A DNA stretch of 64,000 nucleotides. It comes from Chitinophagaceae bacterium (GTDB lineage Bacteria; Bacteroidota; Bacteroidia; Chitinophagales; Chitinophagaceae). The stretch spans positions 206,986 to 270,985 of the forward strand of contig JADBXR010000008.1 of assembly GCA_020403425.1 (NCBI GenBank), in the 5' to 3' direction. Below the pieces are notes generated by a model. It was not told the origin of the DNA and searched no databases. It saw only the letters and a program-made list of their open reading frames with translations. This document shows, piece by piece, positions 9,946 through 19,182 of this stretch; within the stretch, counting starts at the first letter, position 1, and the number at the start of each line of letters is the position of its first letter. Both the position numbers and the translations under genes were made by a program.

Positions 9946-10640
9946 TACACTGCATAGCCATAGACGACGAGCCCCTCGCACTGCAACTCATAAATGAGTA
10001 CTGCAGTAAAATATCATTTCTGAAGCTGGAAAAGACCTTTACCAATACGGATGAAGCCAAAGCATACCTGCAGCAACAAAAGGTAGACCTGTTGTTCCTT
10101 GACATACAGATGCCTGATATCAACGGCATGCAGTTCTACAAATCACTGGCAGAAAAACCACCGGTTATCTTCACCACGGCATACAAGGATTTTGCGGCGG
10201 AGGGATTTAACGTGGATGCAGTGGATTATCTGCTGAAACCTTTTGAGTACGACCGTTTCCTGAAAGCCTGTTACAAAGCCAAGGAATACCTCGAATTCCT
10301 GAGCACGCAGGAGATGCAGCTCAACTCCATCTTCGTGAAAGTGAATTACGAGATCATGAAGATCAACCTGAAGGACATTGAGTTGATCGAAGCCCTGGAC
10401 GATTATATCAAGATCTATATCAAACCCAACCCGGTACTTACCCTGATGACACTCAAAAGTATCCAGGAAAAACTGCCTCCACGTGATTTCGTAAGGGTAC
10501 ACCGGTCATTTATCGTACCACTGGCCAAGATCGAGAAATTTAGCAAGACCAAACTCTGGACAGCCGGAAAAGAGATACCGATCGGCAGCAGCTACAGCCA
10601 GGTATATGATCAATTGTTAACAATTTCGAAAACAAGATAA
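9942..10640 (+). CDS. LytTR-family response regulator
   Basis: 232 aa. Receiver domain at residues 1-115 with acidic pocket IDDEP, phospho-acceptor Asp in LFLDIQMPDING (about residue 54) and the conserved Lys in YLLKPF. A LytTR DNA-binding domain follows from about 120, containing VRVHRSFIVPLAKIE. The start overlaps the kinase gene (ATGA). It is the obvious partner of the upstream LytS-type kinase. Confidence 0.95.
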   Translation: MIHCIAIDDEPLALQLINEYCSKISFLKLEKTFTNTDEAKAYLQQQKVDLLFLDIQMPDINGMQFYKSLAEKPPVIFTTAYKDFAAEGFNVDAVDYLLKPFEYDRFLKACYKAKEYLEFLSTQEMQLNSIFVKVNYEIMKINLKDIELIEALDDYIKIYIKPNPVLTLMTLKSIQEKLPPRDFVRVHRSFIVPLAKIEKFSKTKLWTAGKEIPIGSSYSQVYDQLLTISKTR

Positions 10641-10699
10641 TTCCCCGATTCTGTTGGCATGCTCGCCTAATAATGGGCAACAATGTTCCAACAGTAAAA

Positions 10700-10707
10700 T
10701 ACATTTG
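10700..10707 (+). promoter_or_regulatory. Promoter -7 box TACATTTG
   Basis: Exact TAnnTTTG match in the gap after the LytTR gene. Transcription would begin near 10711-10714 and meet the hairpin at 10753-10784 after about 75 nt, well before the dehydrogenase ATG at 10913. Confidence 0.5.
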
Positions 10708-10710
10708 TAT

Positions 10711-10791
10711 CGATCATTTTTCATAAATGTTTCATGCAAGGTTTTGATGAGAGGTACCAGCGGTTGTTCTCAACAGGTGGTACCTTTTTTT
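10711..10791 (+). ncRNA. Candidate small RNA or attenuated leader
   Basis: Inferred transcript between an exact -7 box and a rho-independent-type terminator: GGTACCA (10753-10759) pairs with TGGTACC (10778-10784), followed by seven T. No ORF of note lies inside. It is either an independent sRNA of about 80 nt or a leader that stops most transcription before the ALDH gene. No known family was recognised. Confidence 0.35.
10753..10791 (+). terminator. Rho-independent terminator upstream of ALDH gene
   Basis: A 7-bp perfect stem GGTACCA/TGGTACC with an 18-nt loop and a following T7 run. It could end read-through from the LytS/LytTR operon or the candidate sRNA. Confidence 0.6.
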
Positions 10792-10912
10792 ATTTCTGCC
10801 TTTCGGTCTGTACTGACCATCAGATCACCAACGCCGCTTACTAACGGATCTACCAACACAACCTTAACCCGATATTCTTGGGCGATATCGGTAATGACGG
10901 TACTTTTGTTAC

Positions 10913-12436
10913 ATGGAATTCCTCAAACAACTCGGTATAACTGCAGAAAACGCCGGCACTTCAAGCGGCACACAATGGATCAATAGTAAAGGCGCAACTA
11001 TCGATTCTTTCTCGCCTGTTGACGGGGGCAAGATCGGTTCCGTTACCGAAACGGATGCAGCGGCCTACGAAGCCTTGATCGGTAAAGCACAGGAAGCTTT
11101 TTCCGTGTGGCGAATGTGGCCGGCACCCAAACGCGGCGAGATCGTTCGCCAGGTGGGCGATGCCCTTCGTACCCATAAGGAAGCGCTGGGTAAACTGGTC
11201 AGTTATGAAATGGGGAAAAGCCTGCAGGAGGGATATGGAGAAGTACAGGAGATGATCGATATATGCGATTTTGCCGTAGGCCTTTCGCGCCAGTTGTATG
11301 GCTTGACCATGCACAGCGAGCGACCCGCGCACCGGATGTACGAACAATGGCATCCGCTGGGTATCGTGGGGATCATTTCCGCATTCAATTTCCCGGTTGC
11401 TGTGTGGAGCTGGAATGCTGCATTGGCATGGGTATGCGGCAATGTGACCATCTGGAAGCCCAGCGAAAAAACACCTTTATGCGGTATCGCCGTGCAAAAG
11501 ATCGTAGCAGAGGTATTTGCAAAGAACCAGGTACCTGAAGGCGTGAACGGACTGGTACAAGGCGGCAGAGAAGTGGGCGAATGGATCAGCAAAGACACAC
11601 GCATTCCATTGGTTTCCGCTACCGGATCTACCCGCATGGGTAAGGCACTGAGTGCCACGGTAGCAGCCAGGCTGGGAAAAAGCATCCTGGAACTGGGTGG
11701 AAACAATGCCATCATCATTTCAAAAGATGCCGACCTGGACATGGCACTCATCGGCTCAGTATTCGGTGCCGTAGGTACGGCAGGACAACGCTGTACCACT
11801 ACCAGGAGACTCATTATCCATGAATCGGTATATGAGACCTTCAAACAGAAATTGATCAAAGCTTATGGCCAGTTGCGCATAGGCGATCCGCTGGATACAC
11901 ACAACCATGTAGGGCCACTAATCGACACCGATGCAGTGAACATGTACCTAAGTGCCATCAAACAATGTAAAGAGCAAGGTGGACATTTTATCGTGGAAGG
12001 CGGCGTACTGGAAGGCAAAGGATATGAAAGCGGCTGTTACGTAAAACCCTGCATAGCCGAAGCGAAAAATGAAATGGCGATCGTACAGCATGAAACTTTT
12101 GCACCGATCCTTTACCTGATGCCTTATAGCACCCTGGAAGAAGCCATCGCTTTACAGAATGGTGTTCCGCAAGGCCTCTCCTCTTCCATCATGACCCTGA
12201 ATATGCGCGAAGCAGAAAGGTTCCTGTCGCATGCCGGAAGCGACTGCGGTATTGCCAACGTGAACATAGGCACGAGCGGTGCTGAGATCGGTGGTGCATT
12301 TGGCGGAGAAAAAGAGACCGGTGGTGGCCGCGAAAGTGGCAGCGATGCATGGAAAGCCTATATGCGCCGGCAGACCAATACCATCAACTGGAGCGATAAA
12401 CTTCCGTTGGCACAGGGTATTGTGTTTGATCTGTAG
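10913..12436 (+). CDS. Aldehyde dehydrogenase, ALDH7 (aminoadipate semialdehyde dehydrogenase-like)
   Basis: 507 aa NAD(P)-dependent dehydrogenase. Visible are the cofactor-binding GSTRMGK region, general-base Glu in LELGGNNAI, catalytic Cys in GTAGQRCTTTRRL and the C-terminal GGAFGGEKETGGGRESGSDAWK block characteristic of the ALDH7/AmaB group, whose members oxidise alpha-aminoadipate semialdehyde in lysine breakdown. Substrate is inferred from this subgroup similarity only; no other lysine-degradation gene is adjacent. A terminator-like hairpin sits about 120 bp upstream. Confidence 0.88.
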   Translation: MEFLKQLGITAENAGTSSGTQWINSKGATIDSFSPVDGGKIGSVTETDAAAYEALIGKAQEAFSVWRMWPAPKRGEIVRQVGDALRTHKEALGKLVSYEMGKSLQEGYGEVQEMIDICDFAVGLSRQLYGLTMHSERPAHRMYEQWHPLGIVGIISAFNFPVAVWSWNAALAWVCGNVTIWKPSEKTPLCGIAVQKIVAEVFAKNQVPEGVNGLVQGGREVGEWISKDTRIPLVSATGSTRMGKALSATVAARLGKSILELGGNNAIIISKDADLDMALIGSVFGAVGTAGQRCTTTRRLIIHESVYETFKQKLIKAYGQLRIGDPLDTHNHVGPLIDTDAVNMYLSAIKQCKEQGGHFIVEGGVLEGKGYESGCYVKPCIAEAKNEMAIVQHETFAPILYLMPYSTLEEAIALQNGVPQGLSSSIMTLNMREAERFLSHAGSDCGIANVNIGTSGAEIGGAFGGEKETGGGRESGSDAWKAYMRRQTNTINWSDKLPLAQGIVFDL

Positions 12437-12487
12437 TTTTCCGGCAGCAGCATCGCATTTCTCGGAGTAGATCTTAAAACCAACGAT

Positions 12488-12688
12488 ATGTTATTGGCGA
12501 TCCTATTCCCTTTCCTGTCATTTTTCTTCAGGGGAAAGATATTCACGGCCATAATCTGCCTGATACTGCAACTGACCCTGTTAGGATGGTTGCCCGCTGC
12601 TTTGTGGGCAGTCATGTCATTACAGAATGCCCGCGCAGAAAAAAGGAACCGAAAACTGATCAAAGCGATCAGGGAAAGCCGGGGTTGA
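12488..12688 (+). CDS. YqaE/Pmp3-family small membrane protein
   Basis: 66 aa with two hydrophobic helices (residues about 2-22 and 26-46) separated by a short FFRGK turn, then a basic tail. Size and pattern match the Pmp3/YqaE family, which in other organisms affects membrane potential or stress tolerance. It follows the ALDH gene by about 50 bp on the same strand and converges with the 109-aa protein gene. Confidence 0.8.
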   Translation: MLLAILFPFLSFFFRGKIFTAIICLILQLTLLGWLPAALWAVMSLQNARAEKRNRKLIKAIRESRG

Positions 12689-12696
12689 GGCTTTCT

Positions 12697-13026
12697 CTAC
12701 TCAAACACGAAATACAGGCCAACAAAAATGATCCCGATGGCCACAGAGGTCAGTCCATACAGTATCCAGTTATACAATTCAGGAACAGGGTTCACCAGGG
12801 TAAGTACACAGCTCACAAAACCCAGGAAAGCGCCGATGCCCATATACAGGAAACCTGCGGTCTGTCTTCTGGCATGAACCAGCTTCCGGTAGGTTGCCAG
12901 TCGTTCCTGTATAAATTCGGGATCAAGGCCCGACTGCATGAGTTCGTCCTGAACAGACTCAACCGATCGTTTATCGGCAAGCCATTGCTGCACAAAGTCA
13001 GCACTTATTGCGGAGGTATACGGCAT
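12697..13026 (-). CDS. Small two-helix membrane protein, unknown function
   Basis: 109 aa. Residues 1-50 form a soluble part with a predicted helix-turn pattern (WLADKRSVESVQDELMQSGL). Two hydrophobic segments follow at about 57-77 and 85-106. No family was recognised. It ends 8 bp from the convergent YqaE-like gene. The codon pattern agrees with neighbouring genes, so it is likely real. Confidence 0.65.
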   Translation of the reverse strand: MPYTSAISADFVQQWLADKRSVESVQDELMQSGLDPEFIQERLATYRKLVHARRQTAGFLYMGIGAFLGFVSCVLTLVNPVPELYNWILYGLTSVAIGIIFVGLYFVFE

Positions 13027-13307
13027 AGCAATCGTTTATCGGGTAAGGAATGTTTCCTTCCTGGCAAAATCGTTAACTCAATATAAGGAGTTTACCGAAT
13101 TCCACACCACTGTCTCCGCAAAATTTGGTCTCCACCAGTCAGGCTTCACTTGTTTTAGGGGCTTTGGGTCGGGGCTTGCTGCAGATCTCTTCCAAATACC
13201 GCCTGCTGCCCTGCTCAAAGAATCAATAAACTCCATGACAAAATCCATCTTTCCTGTATCTTACCATCGAAATACCGATCGCCGGCGTTCGTACCAACAC
13301 TGCTGCT

Positions 13308-14627
13308 ATGAAAAGACTCGTTTACCTATCGCTACTGTTGCTGGCAGTAGCCTGTTCTCAAAACAAACCCGCCCAGGATGTAACAGCACAACTGAATCAA
13401 CTGGCAGAAAGATATGTGCGGCTGGGACTCACCATCGGTCAATACGACGAAGCCTTTGTTGACGCCTATTATGGCCCCGACTCCCTGCATCCCCAGACAC
13501 CAAAAGCTGCCGTATTTCCCAAGGACAGTTTACTGAAAGCCGTTGAAGACCTATCGGGCGAACTGGAGCGACTGATTCATTCCGGCAAAAACGATACACT
13601 TCTCCAGACAAGGGGAGCCTGGATACAGGCACAACTCACTGCCTTTGCAGGCAGGATCCGGATCTTCTCCGGCCAGTATCCCCGTTTTGAGGAAGAGACC
13701 AAAGAACTATTTGGCGTGACCGTTCCCTCCTATCCGGAAAAGCATTTCCAGGAACTGGTGGCACAACTCAATAAGAGCTTACCCGGAAAAGGAAACCTAA
13801 ACGAACGTTTCCAGCAACTGGCCAACCGATTCATCATACCCAAAGAGAAACTGGATACGGTGTTCAGAACAGCCATTGCGGAATGTCGCAAAAGAACCAA
13901 AGCCCATTACGAGCTACCTGCTACAGAAGACTTCACACTGGAATACGTAACCAACAAGCCCTGGAGCGGATATAACTGGTACAAGGGCAAGTACCAAAGC
14001 CTGGTACAGATCAATACTGATCTGAAGATCTTCCTTGAAAAAGCGATCGATGTGGGCAGTCATGAAAGTTATCCCGGTCATCATGTGTACAATATGCTGC
14101 TGGAAAAAAACCTGTATCGTGACAAAGGATGGATAGAGATCTCCCTGTACCCGCTGTTCAGTCCGCAATCCCTGATCGCCGAGGGTAGTGCCAACTATGG
14201 CATTGATGTCACATTCCCCGGCAAAGAAAAGAACAGGTTCGCCAAAGAAGTATTACTGCCGCTGGCCGGCCTGGACACTACCGGTCTTGACCAGTATTTT
14301 ACCGCATTAGAGCTGAAAGGCGAACTGAATTATGCGCGTAATGAAGTGGCAAGAGGATTACTAAATGGCACAATGACCGAATCTGAAGCCCTCCGATGGT
14401 TACAGGAATACGGATTGAACAATCGGGAAACTGCTTTAAAATCGATCAGCTTCATCAGGACCAACCGTAGTTATGTGATCAACTACAATTATGGAAAAGA
14501 CCTTGTTAAAAACTATATCGAGTCCTATGGCGGCACCGACAAGGACCCGGCCAAACGCTGGCAACTGTTTGCCAAACTGCTCAGCAATCCTGTCACCCCG
14601 GCCGATCTCTTGTTGGCCAAACCCTAA
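13308..14627 (+). CDS. DUF885-like zinc metallopeptidase lipoprotein
   Basis: 439 aa. The N-terminus MKRLVYLSLLLLAVACS is a lipoprotein signal with Cys at residue 16. A central HESYPGHH (HExxxGHH-like) and a downstream LIAEGSANYG provide the His, His and Glu zinc ligands seen in DUF885 proteins (HEaxPGHH, EGWA). The family contains gluzincin-like peptidases of poorly known substrate. At 439 aa it is shorter than many DUF885 proteins (about 550-600). It is probably anchored in the cell envelope. Monocistronic; 220 bp of apparently empty sequence precede it. Confidence 0.75.
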   Translation: MKRLVYLSLLLLAVACSQNKPAQDVTAQLNQLAERYVRLGLTIGQYDEAFVDAYYGPDSLHPQTPKAAVFPKDSLLKAVEDLSGELERLIHSGKNDTLLQTRGAWIQAQLTAFAGRIRIFSGQYPRFEEETKELFGVTVPSYPEKHFQELVAQLNKSLPGKGNLNERFQQLANRFIIPKEKLDTVFRTAIAECRKRTKAHYELPATEDFTLEYVTNKPWSGYNWYKGKYQSLVQINTDLKIFLEKAIDVGSHESYPGHHVYNMLLEKNLYRDKGWIEISLYPLFSPQSLIAEGSANYGIDVTFPGKEKNRFAKEVLLPLAGLDTTGLDQYFTALELKGELNYARNEVARGLLNGTMTESEALRWLQEYGLNNRETALKSISFIRTNRSYVINYNYGKDLVKNYIESYGGTDKDPAKRWQLFAKLLSNPVTPADLLLAKP

Positions 14628-14813
14628 AGCAATGATAAAAACCCGCAGAATACAGCATGAAAATACTTGGTTCTGCACTTTTCAACTATTTAGTAATCAA
14701 GACGATACGATACCATACGCGTTACATTTAAGGTTTTCCTAAAACTAGGCCGCCTTCATTATTTTATCATTATCATTTCTCAAATTTGTAAGCATAGAAA
14801 ACACTTTTACAAA

Positions 14814-16532
14814 ATGATGCATCGTGGGATTGTTGTTGCCATAGTGGCATTGCCTTTCTTTTTCTACCAGGGGCATGCGCAGACCGAAGTACCCAAAGGC
14901 TGGCACCTGATGGATTATGCACAGGATTCTTTTTATGGCATCAGTCTTAACAAAGCCTACACTTTCCTGAAAGAAAAACGGAAAATTTCCAAACCAGTGA
15001 TCGTGGCCGTACTGGATTCTGGTGTTGATACCACCCACGAAGACCTGAAGAACATACTCTGGCATAACCCCAAAGAGATCCCGGGGAACGGTAAAGATGA
15101 CGATGGCAACGGATACGTGGACGATGTATACGGCTGGAATTTCCTGGGTGGAAAAGATGGTCGAGATGTATGCCGTACTTCTGATGAGAGATCACGTGTA
15201 TACCATCGTTTGAAAGGCAAGTTCTCCGGTCAGTCAGTAGATACCGCCACTCTCGCAGGCAATGAGAAAGAGCAATACCTTACCTGGAAAAAAGCGGCCA
15301 GTGAACTCAATTTCAGCTCTGATGAACAGGTTGAACTGTTGTTCGTGGAAGTGACCGCCAAAGCCATCAAGCGCCACGATAAAGTATTACGCAAAGAAAT
15401 GGGCGTGGAAGAATACACCTGCGACTACCTGGAAAAATTCGAACCCAGGACCAAGGCAGCGCGTGAAGCGAAATTCGGTTACCTGACCTGTATCAAGATG
15501 ATCGGCGTGGACCCTGATGAGAAGAATACGAATACCATTGCCGACCTGGACGAATATGTGGAAGGCAAAAAAATGGCTTTTGAATCAAAAGACACTCCCC
15601 CTATTGATTATCGGGCCGAGATCATCAAAGACAACTACGAAGACATCTCCGACCGGTTCTATGGCAACAATGATGTAATGGGGCCGATCAGCAGTGCCAA
15701 ACATGGCACCCATGTATCTGGACTCATCGCGGCACAACGCAATAACGGCATCGGGATCGACGGCGTGGCAGATAATGTCAAACTGATGATGATGCGCGTG
15801 GTACCTGATGGCGACGAATACGACAAGGATGTGGCACTTGCCATTCATTATGCGGTGGACAATGGCGCCAAAGTGATCAACATGAGTTTCGGCAAATCCT
15901 TCTCACCTGAAAAAAGGTGGGTAGACAGTGCTGTGAAATATGCAGAGCTGCATGATGTACTCATTGTTCATGCATCCGGTAACGAAAGTAACAACCTGGA
16001 TGAAAAGGAGAATTTCCCCAATCCGTGGCTTAAGCAATGGAACACCACTGCAAAGAACTTCATCACCGTAGGTTCAAGCAGTGACCCGAAGATCACCGGC
16101 AGTATAGCGGCGGACTTCAGTAATTATGGTAAACGGAACGTAGATGTATTTGCCCCAGGTGTAAAGATATACTCCACTTTCCCCGGTGGCAACCAATATG
16201 GCAACCTGAAAGGCACAAGCATGTCAGCACCCATTGTCAGCGGATTGGCCGCTCTGATACGCGGGTATTATCCCGAACTGAACGCAATGCAGGTAAAAAA
16301 GATCATCGAGGAATCGGCAGTACAACCCGAGAACACCCTGACAGTTTTGAGACCCGGTACCAAAGACGAAGAGATCCCTTTTAACCTATTAAGCAAAACA
16401 GGCGGCATCATCAATGCATATAAAGCCGTTTTAAGCGCCGACACTACCAAAACTGCGGCAGCGGTCATCCTGAAAACGCCGGTAAAACCTTCCAATATTC
16501 CATCCCAGAAAAACACAAAATCCAATCGATAA
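14814..16532 (+). CDS. Exported S8 subtilisin-like serine peptidase
   Basis: 572 aa with a signal peptide ending near HAQ (residue 23). The catalytic triad is visible: Asp68 in VAVLDSGVD, His297 in HGTHVSG and Ser469 in GTSMSAP. About 230 residues separate Asp and His, far more than in subtilisin. That insert is rich in charged residues (EKF..., DLDEYVEGKK) and is typical of Bacteroidota S8 proteases. No C-terminal secretion-sorting domain is obvious. The stop codon overlaps the start of the DinB gene (TAATG). Confidence 0.93.
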   Translation: MMHRGIVVAIVALPFFFYQGHAQTEVPKGWHLMDYAQDSFYGISLNKAYTFLKEKRKISKPVIVAVLDSGVDTTHEDLKNILWHNPKEIPGNGKDDDGNGYVDDVYGWNFLGGKDGRDVCRTSDERSRVYHRLKGKFSGQSVDTATLAGNEKEQYLTWKKAASELNFSSDEQVELLFVEVTAKAIKRHDKVLRKEMGVEEYTCDYLEKFEPRTKAAREAKFGYLTCIKMIGVDPDEKNTNTIADLDEYVEGKKMAFESKDTPPIDYRAEIIKDNYEDISDRFYGNNDVMGPISSAKHGTHVSGLIAAQRNNGIGIDGVADNVKLMMMRVVPDGDEYDKDVALAIHYAVDNGAKVINMSFGKSFSPEKRWVDSAVKYAELHDVLIVHASGNESNNLDEKENFPNPWLKQWNTTAKNFITVGSSSDPKITGSIAADFSNYGKRNVDVFAPGVKIYSTFPGGNQYGNLKGTSMSAPIVSGLAALIRGYYPELNAMQVKKIIEESAVQPENTLTVLRPGTKDEEIPFNLLSKTGGIINAYKAVLSADTTKTAAAVILKTPVKPSNIPSQKNTKSNR

Positions 16533-17047
16533 TGCCCAGACCTCAATCCTCTGAATTCCCATCTTATTTCGCCCGGTATATTTCACAAGTAGCAACAGAC
16601 AGTGTAGCAGAAGCCGTTCAACGTTATGCTGCCGTCCTCAACGATTTTTACACATCACTTCCGGAAGAGAAAGCCGACTACCGTTACGCAGAGGGCAAAT
16701 GGACCATCAAGGAACTGCTGCAGCACGTGATCGATGCGGAAAGGATCTTCGCTTACCGGATATTACGAATTTCACGTAAAGACACAACTCCACTGGCTTC
16801 CTTCGACGAAGACAGTTATGTACAAAACGCACAGGCCGATAAAAGATCCCTCGCCTCGCTGAAAGAAGAGTTCCTTGCCGTACGCAGGTCTTCCGACCTG
16901 TTACTGGCCTCTCTGAGCGAAGAACAACTGGCAGAAAAAGGCACCGCCAGCAACCTGCCCGTAACGGCCAATGCCATTGGTTTCATCCTGTTCGGCCACC
17001 TGCTGCACCACAAAGCGGTTCTGGAAGAAAGGTATTTACAGGGATAA
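16532..17047 (+). CDS. DinB-family protein
   Basis: 171 aa four-helix DinB/YfiT-like protein. The helical pattern and spaced His residues (LLQHVIDAERIFAYR and LFGHLLHHKAVLEERY) fit the metal-binding DinB superfamily, which includes thiol-dependent S-transferases and damage-inducible proteins. Its ATG overlaps the protease stop by 1 bp, so it is translationally coupled to an exported protease, an unexplained pairing. Confidence 0.85.
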   Translation: MPRPQSSEFPSYFARYISQVATDSVAEAVQRYAAVLNDFYTSLPEEKADYRYAEGKWTIKELLQHVIDAERIFAYRILRISRKDTTPLASFDEDSYVQNAQADKRSLASLKEEFLAVRRSSDLLLASLSEEQLAEKGTASNLPVTANAIGFILFGHLLHHKAVLEERYLQG

Positions 17048-17072
17048 GAGAATCCATCATTACAAGTTCTGA

Positions 17073-17111
17073 AAAGGATAAGGGCGGATGCAAAACAACC
17101 GCCCTTATCCT
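17073..17111. terminator. Bidirectional terminator between convergent genes
   Basis: A 14-bp perfect inverted repeat (AAGGATAAGGGCGG and its complement) with an 11-nt loop, between the DinB gene and the convergent lipoprotein gene. Confidence 0.7.
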
Positions 17112-17157
17112 TATTGCACCTACCTTAAACACCCTACCCACTTTAACCAGTCGTCCC

Positions 17158-17976
17158 TCAATACCTCACAAAATCACACCATTCCTCATCGCATAACAAT
17201 CTCTGTAAAACAGGATCTTTCAACACTTCCGTATAATCCATGGCTTTCCCGTTGACCCAGATGGTCCTGTATACGAGACGGATACCATGGCTATAATCTA
17301 CCCACCAGTTAATATGTCCCGTATACAGCGGTTGTATGGGCTTACCATCGAGTTTGTGCCATCCATAGATCGCTTCCCTATCGGGACGCGGATCGCGCGA
17401 AACCTTTCCCGAGATCACCACATCTTTTTTGATCCCGGCTATCAGCCCTTTTCTTCCTTTTCGTTGCCCTTCCACTATCAGGTGATGCTGCCACATGGTG
17501 ACCGAACTGTCGCGGAATGCATACATGGGAACCGGCGCCAGTTTCACTGCCGCCTGCGCATAAATATCATTCACCATTTTACGGGTAGGGAGAAAACAAT
17601 GAAAACTATCGGCGATCACCTGCGCAGCCATGGGCGTCAGGGGGATCCTTGCCCAGTCCTTATCGGTTCCCAGCGAAAGATAATCAGGTGACACAAAATA
17701 ATACGCCTGTATCCTTTTACCGCTGGTACTGTCTGTAAGCGAAACATGGATGCGGGCAAATTTTCTGAGGAACCCGGGGATATTACCCTCGAGTATCTCC
17801 TGCATGGCCAGAGAGTCCCGTTCGCGCCATTGGGCAGTCGCTACCTGCTGATAAAAAGTTGTTCCCGTTTGTTCGCTACGCCCTTCTTTCCGGACCGGCC
17901 ATTGCATGTTCCGGCTGCTGTTGCAGGATTGCAGCAGAACACCTGCGACGATCGAGATGAAAATCCATTTTGTCAT
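17158..17976 (-). CDS. Lipoprotein of unknown function
   Basis: The ORF track starts at 18063, but the ATG at 17976 gives a clean lipoprotein signal, MTKWIFISIVAGVLLQSC, and 272 aa; the 29 residues upstream look like non-coding read-through. The mature protein has mixed alpha/beta character with no recognised domain. Several segments (YYFVSPDYLSLGTDKDWARIPLTP; GHINWWVDYSHGIRLV) look well ordered, and a papain-like or hydrolase fold cannot be excluded. It converges with the DinB gene and is divergent from the phosphoesterase gene. Confidence 0.7.
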   Translation of the reverse strand: MTKWIFISIVAGVLLQSCNSSRNMQWPVRKEGRSEQTGTTFYQQVATAQWRERDSLAMQEILEGNIPGFLRKFARIHVSLTDSTSGKRIQAYYFVSPDYLSLGTDKDWARIPLTPMAAQVIADSFHCFLPTRKMVNDIYAQAAVKLAPVPMYAFRDSSVTMWQHHLIVEGQRKGRKGLIAGIKKDVVISGKVSRDPRPDREAIYGWHKLDGKPIQPLYTGHINWWVDYSHGIRLVYRTIWVNGKAMDYTEVLKDPVLQRLLCDEEWCDFVRY

Positions 17977-18063
17977 ATGTTCTCGTGCTGAACCAGCAAC
18001 CCCACTAAGGTATACAGAAATCAGCCAACTGTTCTTATCATTCCTACAGTAACTTAGCAGCAC

Positions 18064-18558
18064 ATGACGACCATCGGACTGATATCAGACACACACGACT
18101 ATCTGGATGAAGCCGTATACCGGCATTTCGCCAACTGCGACGAGATCTGGCATGCAGGCGATTTCGGCAGCGCTTCCATAGCCGAAGCATTACAACAATG
18201 CAAACCGCTTCGTGGCGTATATGGGAATATTGATGGACAGGATATACGCAGCCAATTCCCTGAAACACTGGTCTGGACCTGTGAGCAGGTGAAAATAGTG
18301 ATGACGCATATCGGCGGTTACCCACCCAAATACAACCCTGCCTCCAAAGCACTGATACAAGAACACCAACCGCAGCTGTTCATCAGCGGGCATTCGCACA
18401 TATTAAAGGTCATGTACGACGACAAACAGCATTGTCTGCACATGAATCCTGGTGCAGCTGGCAAACAAGGCTGGCACAAAACAAGAACCCTGATCCGTTT
18501 TGTGATCGATGGCAGAGAAATGAACCACTGTGAAGTGATAGAGCTGGGAGCTAGATGA
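18064..18558 (+). CDS. YfcE/MJ0936-type metallophosphoesterase
   Basis: 164 aa calcineurin-like phosphoesterase. Metal-binding motifs in order are GLISDTHD, WHAGDFGS, VYGNID, MTHIGGY and ISGHSHI. The compact size fits the YfcE/MJ0936 phosphodiesterase group. A near-consensus -7 box (TAACTTAG) ends 11 bp before the ATG, so the leader would be very short. A terminator follows. Confidence 0.92.
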   Translation: MTTIGLISDTHDYLDEAVYRHFANCDEIWHAGDFGSASIAEALQQCKPLRGVYGNIDGQDIRSQFPETLVWTCEQVKIVMTHIGGYPPKYNPASKALIQEHQPQLFISGHSHILKVMYDDKQHCLHMNPGAAGKQGWHKTRTLIRFVIDGREMNHCEVIELGAR

Positions 18559-18579
18559 TATCAGGTAAACGCTGCAATA

Positions 18580-18605
18580 AAAAAGCCGCATGTATGCGGC
18601 TTTTT
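18580..18605. terminator. Bidirectional terminator
   Basis: AAAAAGCCGCAT and its complement separated by 2 nt, flanked by A and T runs, between the convergent phosphoesterase and membrane-protein genes. Confidence 0.85.
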
Positions 18606-18613
18606 CTATCAGT

Positions 18614-19087
18614 TTAGTTCATTCCCGGGAACCAGGGTCTCCCAACGATCTCACGGAAAGGCCAGGGGATGGTGGCAAAGATCACGACCAGCGCCAGCAG
18701 AAAATAGATGAATGCTTTCTTATATTTCACTTCATCACTAACGGGCTTTTTGGCCATGCCATGGCCCAGTGTGATCAAGGTAATGGCGATGATCATTCCG
18801 AGCGGATGTTCCACCCAGAAAAAACGATAAAAGGTATCTTTCATCACGCTCGTTCCTTCCGGCAATGTTGTGGTGAAGAAACCATAGCGGCCCAACGCCA
18901 CCTGGTACAGACCCAGCAACAAAGTGATATGGGCGCTGATCATGGTGAACAACCATATTTTTTTATCACCAGCGGCAAATGTCCTTTTACCCTTCCAACC
19001 GGTGTAGGCTTTGATGATCGATACCAATAACAATATCAAAATCACCCAACGAAGAAAATTATGTAAGTGAACCATTCCTGTCTGCAT
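18614..19087 (-). CDS. Four-helix membrane protein with spaced histidines
   Basis: 157 aa with four hydrophobic segments (about 8-25, 45-68, 90-110 and 125-145). His residues occur at HLHNF near the start, ISAHITLLLG, VEHPLG and LGHGMAK, in or beside the helices. Such spacing resembles small di-haem cytochrome b-like proteins, but this is inferred from pattern only. Homologues are usually annotated as hypothetical. It lies upstream of the PD40 gene's 3' end, on the same strand. Confidence 0.65.
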   Translation of the reverse strand: MQTGMVHLHNFLRWVILILLLVSIIKAYTGWKGKRTFAAGDKKIWLFTMISAHITLLLGLYQVALGRYGFFTTTLPEGTSVMKDTFYRFFWVEHPLGMIIAITLITLGHGMAKKPVSDEVKYKKAFIYFLLALVVIFATIPWPFREIVGRPWFPGMN

Positions 19088-19155
19088 ATTATTTATTTTA
19101 AGTTCGAAAGATAATCAAGGGTTTGAATAAAGACGAAAGTTTCTTCGATAAAAAA

Positions 19156-19182
19156 CACCCACTACTCACTACTCACCACTAC
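19156..19182 (-). repeat. Post-stop GTAGTG/GAGTAGTG low-complexity tract
   Basis: Directly after the TAG of the PD40 gene the minus strand reads GTAGTGGTGAGTAGTGAGTA..., almost free of C. Similar tracts follow stop codons at 33590 and 48274. Confidence 0.6.

Noticed and set aside
11203-11859. 218-codon minus ORF inside the ALDH gene
   Set aside because: Shadow of a confidently identified enzyme.
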